Below, piece after piece: positions 15,240 through 18,931 of a stretch of DNA of 18,931 nt. The notes below the pieces were generated by a model. It worked only from the letters and a program-made list of their open reading frames with translations, was not told where the DNA came from and did not search any database. How positions within the stretch are numbered: position 1 is the first letter of the stretch; every line of letters starts with the position of its first letter. Both the position numbers and the translations under genes were made by a program. The stretch is from positions 1-18,931 of the forward strand of contig RGHK01000004.1 of NCBI GenBank assembly GCA_010024215.1. The letters are read 5' to 3'. The stretch comes from Pseudomonadota bacterium. Its GTDB lineage: Bacteria > Pseudomonadota > Gammaproteobacteria > Magnimaribacterales > D2472.

Positions 15240-15905
15240 TTAAATTATAGAGGGTTGAGGATTAATAAAGTTTTTGCCCTTTGGATTTGACATAATTTTT
15301 GTTATCAGTGACTCATAATCATTTTCATTTGATTCTAAATTTATATCAGCAGCGTTTATTATTAAAAGTGGCGCATCGTCATAATCTAGAAAGAATCTTG
15401 AATATGCATCATTAAGTTTTTCTAAGTATTCTAAAGTGAGATATTGTTCGTTTATATTTCCTCTCTTAGATATTCTATCTTTTAGAACATCTATTGGAGC
15501 TTGAAGATAGATAACTAGATCAGGAGAGGGGGCATCAATGGTGATATGGTCATATACTTTGTTATATAAGTCCATTTCTTCATTTGTAAGAGTAACTTCT
15601 GCAAAAAGCCTATCTTTTTCAATAAGAAAATCAGCAACCCTAACTGTTTCAAAGAGACTTCTCTGTTTTAAGTCTTGAATTTGTTGCATTCTTTGAAATA
15701 AAAAAAAGAGTTGAGTAGCCAAAGCAGATTGACTTGGATTTCTATAGAAATTATTTAAAAAAGGATTTTCTGCTGGTTGTTCTAGAAATGCATCATAGTT
15801 AAAGGTTGAAGCTATTTTATTTGCCAGAGTAGTTTTTCCAACCCCAATCGGCCCTTCGATTGCAATGTATTTAGGAAGTGGTACTTCTTTGATAGCTGCC
15901 TTCAT
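15240..15905 (-). CDS. Deoxynucleoside kinase (deoxyadenosine/deoxyguanosine kinase type)
   Basis: Salvage enzyme that phosphorylates deoxynucleosides to monophosphates. The 221 residues show Walker A GPIGVGKT (18-25), the helix with LATQLFFLFQRMQQ (about 62-75), the VADFLIEKDRLFA block that replaces the ERS/DRS motif in bacterial members, and a lid with RISKRGN followed by YLEKLNDAYSRFF. This matches the bacterial dNK family; which base is preferred cannot be read from the sequence. It lies where folK stands after pcnB in E. coli, and neither folK nor panB/panC is present. In several other gammaproteobacteria dNK, folK and panB are neighbours, so the operon has probably been shortened. Confidence 0.85.
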   Translation of the reverse strand: MKAAIKEVPLPKYIAIEGPIGVGKTTLANKIASTFNYDAFLEQPAENPFLNNFYRNPSQSALATQLFFLFQRMQQIQDLKQRSLFETVRVADFLIEKDRLFAEVTLTNEEMDLYNKVYDHITIDAPSPDLVIYLQAPIDVLKDRISKRGNINEQYLTLEYLEKLNDAYSRFFLDYDDAPLLIINAADINLESNENDYESLITKIMSNPKGKNFINPQPSII

Positions 15906-15932
15906 TATTTACATATTAGTTTTTCCTCTAGA

Positions 15933-17168
15933 TTATCTCAACTCGTTATAGAAACCAAATATTTTGGATGATTCTGTGTCACTTTTTTCATTCATTCTTG
16001 CTATTAGAGAGCCTCTTAAAGCATCGTCATTTTTTTGAAAATCTGTCCACCATTTTCCAAGTCCCTTTTGATCATTTGATGCCCTCTCTCTGACAAGAAG
16101 AAAGTCGTATGCTGCCCTAAATCTAGGATGTCTTATTGTTTTATATGGCTGACTTTTAATTCTACTATGAAGCTTTAACTGAAGAACCCATATATCTTTA
16201 ATATAACTATTAAATTTTCTAGGAATAGCAGTCAGTCTCTGTTGTTCTTTAAGGACCCCATCCATTGATCTAAAAAATTTTCTAATATTTATTTCATTAT
16301 TTTTAGTGCATCTTGCTAACAATATTGGCCAAAGTAAGGCTGCTAAAAGAAATCCTGGAGTGACAGATTGGTTGTTTTTAACTCTTTCGTCAGTATTTTT
16401 TAGAGCTGATAGCATCATATTTTTAGAAAAATCATCGCTATCAGGATTCGTAGTCACTAAATATTTGATTAAATTAAATGAGTGAAGTTTAGTAAAATTT
16501 TTCTCTCCCATTCCATTTAAAAAAATTTTACAAAACTCATCGAATAATCTTGCATTTGAAATACCTGCTAATAAATATCCTTTATCATAGATAGCATCTT
16601 TTACCTGATTATCTATTTTGAATCCAAGTTTATTACTAAATCTTATAGCCCTAAGGCTTCTAACAGGATCCTCTTTAAATCTAACTTGAGGGTCACCAAT
16701 TGATACTATTATTTTTTTTTGGATATGCCTAAGACCGTTATTCCTATCTTCAATTTTCTTAGTTATTGGGCAGTAGTAAAGAGCATTAATTGTAAAATCT
16801 CTTCGAAAACAATCTTGCTCTAGTGTTCCCCAAACATTGTCTCTAATAATTTTGCCTGTATTATCTTTGATAAGGTCTGATTCATCTTCATTTGGCTTTA
16901 TGTCAGATCTAAATGTTGCAACTTCAAGTAATTCTGATCTATCAAATACATGAACTAGCTTAAATCGTTTTCCTATGATTCTTGATGCCTTAAATATCTT
17001 TCTCACCTCATCAGGGGTAGCGTTAGTAGCTATATCAAAATCTTTTGGTTCTATGCCAGAAAGAGCATCTCTTACGCAGCCTCCAACTAGGTAGGCTTCA
17101 AAATTATTATTTTGTAGTGTTTTTATGACAGATATAGCAAATTTGCTAATCTTAGTATTATCAATCAA
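15933..17168 (-). CDS. pcnB: Poly(A) polymerase I
   Basis: Adds 3' poly(A) tails that promote RNA decay and controls plasmid copy number in E. coli. The 411 residues hold the class II nucleotidyltransferase head: LVGGCVRDAL (27-36), KDFDIATNATP (42-52) with catalytic D43 and D45, then RRDFTINAL with a further acidic residue, and the DPVRSLRAIRF helix. The RHPRFRAAYDFLLVRE segment near the C-terminus is typical of PcnB rather than tRNA nucleotidyltransferase. The start is TTG at 17168; an in-frame TGA lies three codons upstream and no ATG occurs in the first 200 residues, so initiation must be at TTG or the adjoining ATT. It follows dksA by 26 bp; gluQ, between them in E. coli, is absent. Confidence 0.93.
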   Translation of the reverse strand: MIDNTKISKFAISVIKTLQNNNFEAYLVGGCVRDALSGIEPKDFDIATNATPDEVRKIFKASRIIGKRFKLVHVFDRSELLEVATFRSDIKPNEDESDLIKDNTGKIIRDNVWGTLEQDCFRRDFTINALYYCPITKKIEDRNNGLRHIQKKIIVSIGDPQVRFKEDPVRSLRAIRFSNKLGFKIDNQVKDAIYDKGYLLAGISNARLFDEFCKIFLNGMGEKNFTKLHSFNLIKYLVTTNPDSDDFSKNMMLSALKNTDERVKNNQSVTPGFLLAALLWPILLARCTKNNEINIRKFFRSMDGVLKEQQRLTAIPRKFNSYIKDIWVLQLKLHSRIKSQPYKTIRHPRFRAAYDFLLVRERASNDQKGLGKWWTDFQKNDDALRGSLIARMNEKSDTESSKIFGFYNELR

Positions 17169-17178
17169 ATTTATTCAT
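17161..17178 (-). promoter_or_regulatory. Five-codon frame overlapping the pcnB start
   Basis: ATG AAT AAA TTT GAT TGA begins 16 nt after the dksA stop, in a different frame from pcnB, and ends across the first codons of pcnB. A ribosome finishing here would stop on top of the TTG/ATT start. It may be a translational coupling element or the mark of a one-base slip: one T fewer in the TTT would join ATG in frame with pcnB. Confidence 0.3.
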
Positions 17179-17194
17179 GGTTTGATTAAGCAAT

Positions 17195-17749
17195 TTAACC
17201 GTTTAGCTGCCTTTCTTTAATTTCATCCAGTGTTTTGCAATCAATGCAGTGAGTTGCAGTAGGTCTTGCTTCAAGTCTTTTAATGCCAATCTCATCGCCA
17301 CATGCATCACACCAACCATAATCATCTTGCTTAATTTTTTCTAATGATACAGCGATTTTACTGATTAATTTTCTTTCTCTATCTCTTGTTCTTAGTTCAA
17401 ATGCAAATTCTTCTTCTTGTGAAGCTCTATCAACTGGATCAGCATAAGTTTCACCTTTTGTTTTTAAGTGATCGAATGTCTTTTGCATTTCATCTATTAG
17501 ATGCTCTTTCCATAAGAGCAATACTGATACGAAATGTCTCTTCATTGCAGCACTCATATATTTTTCATTCTTTTTAGATTTATATGGAGCTATCTTTGAT
17601 TTGTTGTTCGCAATTTTTTGTGGAACTTTATTTACAGCTGATTTTTTTGCTACTTTTTTCTTAGCAGGTGCTTTTTTTGCAACAGCTTTTTTAGTTGTTG
17701 CTGTTTTTTTTGTTGTTTTTTTCGCTGTTACGGTTTTAGTATTTGCCAT
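17195..17749 (-). CDS. dksA: RNA polymerase-binding transcription factor DksA with a Lys/Ala-rich N-terminal tail
   Basis: DksA enters the secondary channel of RNA polymerase and works with ppGpp to repress rRNA and activate amino-acid promoters. Residues about 65-184 match E. coli DksA closely: the coiled coil with the tip motif DPVDRASQEEE (104-114; D104 and D107), LRTRDRERKLISKI (119-132), and the four-cysteine zinc finger C147, C150, C168, C171 with GIKRLEARP between. The protein has 184 residues against 151 in E. coli. The extra part is residues 1-60, packed with Lys, Ala and Thr in AKK/TKK/VAKK repeats, like a histone H1-type tail. It is the first gene of the dksA-pcnB-dNK-acs unit, and a TATAAA hexamer (17760-17765) upstream may be its -10. 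Confidence 0.95.
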   Translation of the reverse strand: MANTKTVTAKKTTKKTATTKKAVAKKAPAKKKVAKKSAVNKVPQKIANNKSKIAPYKSKKNEKYMSAAMKRHFVSVLLLWKEHLIDEMQKTFDHLKTKGETYADPVDRASQEEEFAFELRTRDRERKLISKIAVSLEKIKQDDYGWCDACGDEIGIKRLEARPTATHCIDCKTLDEIKERQLNG

Positions 17750-17808
17750 TTATTTCAGTTTTATAAGATTTTTAGGGTGGTGAAAATATCAGAAACTGAC
17801 CAAATAAG

Positions 17809-18810
17809 CTAGCTTTTTATTAATTTATTTAATACTTCTGCATAACCTGAAGAACTAAGCCTAGGTCCAAACGTCTCTACAATTTTTGAAGATGCATAAT
17901 TACTAAATCTTGCACATTCTTCAACATCGAAACCCTGAAGGTATGCATGCATAAAAGACCCGGCAAACATATCGCCTGCTCCGTTTGTATCAATTGGTTT
18001 TATTTTTTCTGCCTCCGCATAATATTCATTACCATTTTTAATTACTACACTTCCCTCAGATCCCTTTGTAATGGCTGTCATAAATGGTTTTGTTTTGTAA
18101 AAATCGATAGCGCTTTTAAGGTCTTCTTTGCCAGAAAAAGCTACAGCTTCATCATCGTTACAAAAAACCATATCAATTCCATAAGACTCTATAAGCTCAA
18201 ACTTTTCTCTAAAACCATGAACAATTCCAGCATCTGACAAAGATAGTGCTTTAGTTACATTTTTATCTTTAAGATGCTCTAAAACTGAAATAACAGCATT
18301 AAAATTATCATCGCTGGTTACCATATAACCTTCGATATAAAAAATTTTTGAATTTTCAACGATACTCAAATCAATATCAGCAGCACCAAGATATGCGCTT
18401 ACTCCAAGCATGCTTATCATTGTTCTTTTAGCATCAGGAGTTACTAAAATTAAACATTTTCCTGTGGGCATTTCAGCATTCTCAGAGCTAATACCTATAT
18501 GCTGAACGCCAGCAGACCTTAAGCTATCCAAGTATTTCCTACCATCCTCATCATCTGAGACTCTGCATACATGATGGCATTTAGAACCATAATTTGCTGC
18601 AGCAACGAGAGAATTTGTAGCAGATCCACCACAATCTGAAACAGATTCTGCACCTATTTTTAGCAATTTTTGGATAATTGAAGCCTGTTCTTCTGCTGAA
18701 GTAAGTGTCATGGAGTCAGCTTCAAGCCCAACACTATCTAGAAAGTCGTTGCTTACTTTGTATTGCGTATCAACTAACGCATTCCCTAGTGCGCTTATGT
18801 CATATTTCAT
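17809..18810 (-). CDS. PfkB-family nucleoside/sugar kinase, adenosine kinase-like
   Basis: Ribokinase-fold kinase of 333 residues. The substrate-binding CGGSATNSLVAAANYG (60-75) and the ATP/anion-hole signature DTNGAGDMFAGSF (274-286, catalytic D280) define the PfkB family. The N-terminal ALGNALVD and the overall length match the group annotated as bacterial adenosine kinases, which make AMP from adenosine; a sugar kinase role such as ribokinase cannot be excluded. It stands alone between dksA and the right edge. GGAGAG lies 7 nt before the ATG, one of the clearer ribosome binding sites here. The downstream gap to dksA contains a 10-bp palindrome but no convincing terminator. Confidence 0.82.
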   Translation of the reverse strand: MKYDISALGNALVDTQYKVSNDFLDSVGLEADSMTLTSAEEQASIIQKLLKIGAESVSDCGGSATNSLVAAANYGSKCHHVCRVSDDEDGRKYLDSLRSAGVQHIGISSENAEMPTGKCLILVTPDAKRTMISMLGVSAYLGAADIDLSIVENSKIFYIEGYMVTSDDNFNAVISVLEHLKDKNVTKALSLSDAGIVHGFREKFELIESYGIDMVFCNDDEAVAFSGKEDLKSAIDFYKTKPFMTAITKGSEGSVVIKNGNEYYAEAEKIKPIDTNGAGDMFAGSFMHAYLQGFDVEECARFSNYASSKIVETFGPRLSSSGYAEVLNKLIKS

Positions 18811-18893
18811 TTTAGCTCTCCGCTTGAAGCTATATTAGCTACAATTTTTATTGTTTTGTTTATTTCTCATCCCAATATATAGAGATTTAAAAA

Positions 18894-18931
18894 ATGTGTA
18901 TGTTGGGTGGCGGCCTTGCTGACCCTACTCA
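18894..18931 (+). CDS. Possible start of a gene running off the right edge
   Basis: An ATG opens a frame reading MCMLGGGLADPT before the window ends. It lies on the opposite strand from the adenosine kinase-like gene, 84 bp away, with an AT-rich TATATA stretch (18876-18881) upstream that could be a -10 box. Twelve codons cannot be identified, and their G+C is higher than the surroundings. It may be chance. Confidence 0.2.
   Translation, partial: MCMLGGGLADPT

Noticed and set aside
17806..17815. Palindrome AAGCTAGCTT followed by T residues at the end of the adenosine kinase-like gene
   Set aside because: Only four base pairs can form once a loop is allowed, and the T-run is on the wrong side for that gene.
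17947..18237. 96-codon plus-strand frame antisense to the adenosine kinase-like gene
   Set aside because: Composition (many Phe, Ile, Cys) is that of the reverse complement of a coding gene; the minus-strand gene has all family motifs.
18841..18854. Small inverted repeat ACAAT-TTTT-ATTGT upstream of the adenosine kinase-like gene
   Set aside because: Five A/T-rich pairs are common by chance; no second copy to suggest an operator.

Overview
The window is a compact, AT-rich (about one-third G+C by eye) piece of chromosome from a gammaproteobacterium. Three conserved gammaproteobacterial neighbourhoods support this: 6S RNA-zapA-TIGR02449 facing pepP-ubiH, rpmE divergent from priA, and nnr-tsaE-amiB. 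dksA followed by pcnB adds a fourth. Short gaps, overlapping genes, few Shine-Dalgarno sites and shortened operons suggest a streamlined marine lineage of the SAR86 kind. That placement is inference; no marker in the window settles it.

Layout: (1) 1-621, minus strand: the 6S RNA gene, cut by the left edge, then zapA and its coiled-coil partner gene. (2) 686-3149, plus: pepP and the ubiquinone hydroxylase ubiH. (3) 3150-4589: rpmB (minus), sixA-dut (plus, stop and start overlapping) and rpmE (minus). (4) 4648-6642: priA. (5) 6639-11291, one minus-strand operon: alpha/beta hydrolase, membrane-anchored paraoxonase-like propeller, NAD(P)HX dehydratase, tsaE, and an amiB cell-wall amidase gene broken in the middle. 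(6) 11324-12925, plus: a NUDIX hydrolase and a metallo-beta-lactamase-fold hydrolase. (7) 12922-17749, a second minus-strand operon: dksA, pcnB, deoxynucleoside kinase, acs and a small lipoprotein. (8) 17809-18810, minus: an adenosine-kinase-like PfkB kinase. The last 120 bases hold its upstream region and perhaps the start of another gene.

Most genes are housekeeping: growth-phase and stringent control (6S RNA, DksA), division (ZapA), ribosome (L28, L31), replication restart (PriA), nucleotide hygiene and salvage (Dut, dNK, adenosine kinase), metabolite repair (NnrD), tRNA modification (TsaE), RNA decay (PcnB), acetate activation (Acs) and quinone synthesis (UbiH). No CRISPR array, insertion sequence, prophage or tRNA was found, and no stretch over 300 bases lacks a gene.

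The points most worth a second look are the broken amiB, the paraoxonase-like lactonase domain on a four-helix membrane anchor, the non-AUG start of pcnB with a five-codon frame across it, the lysine/alanine-rich tail on DksA, and convergent genes with no room for terminators. I found no clearly new multi-gene system.
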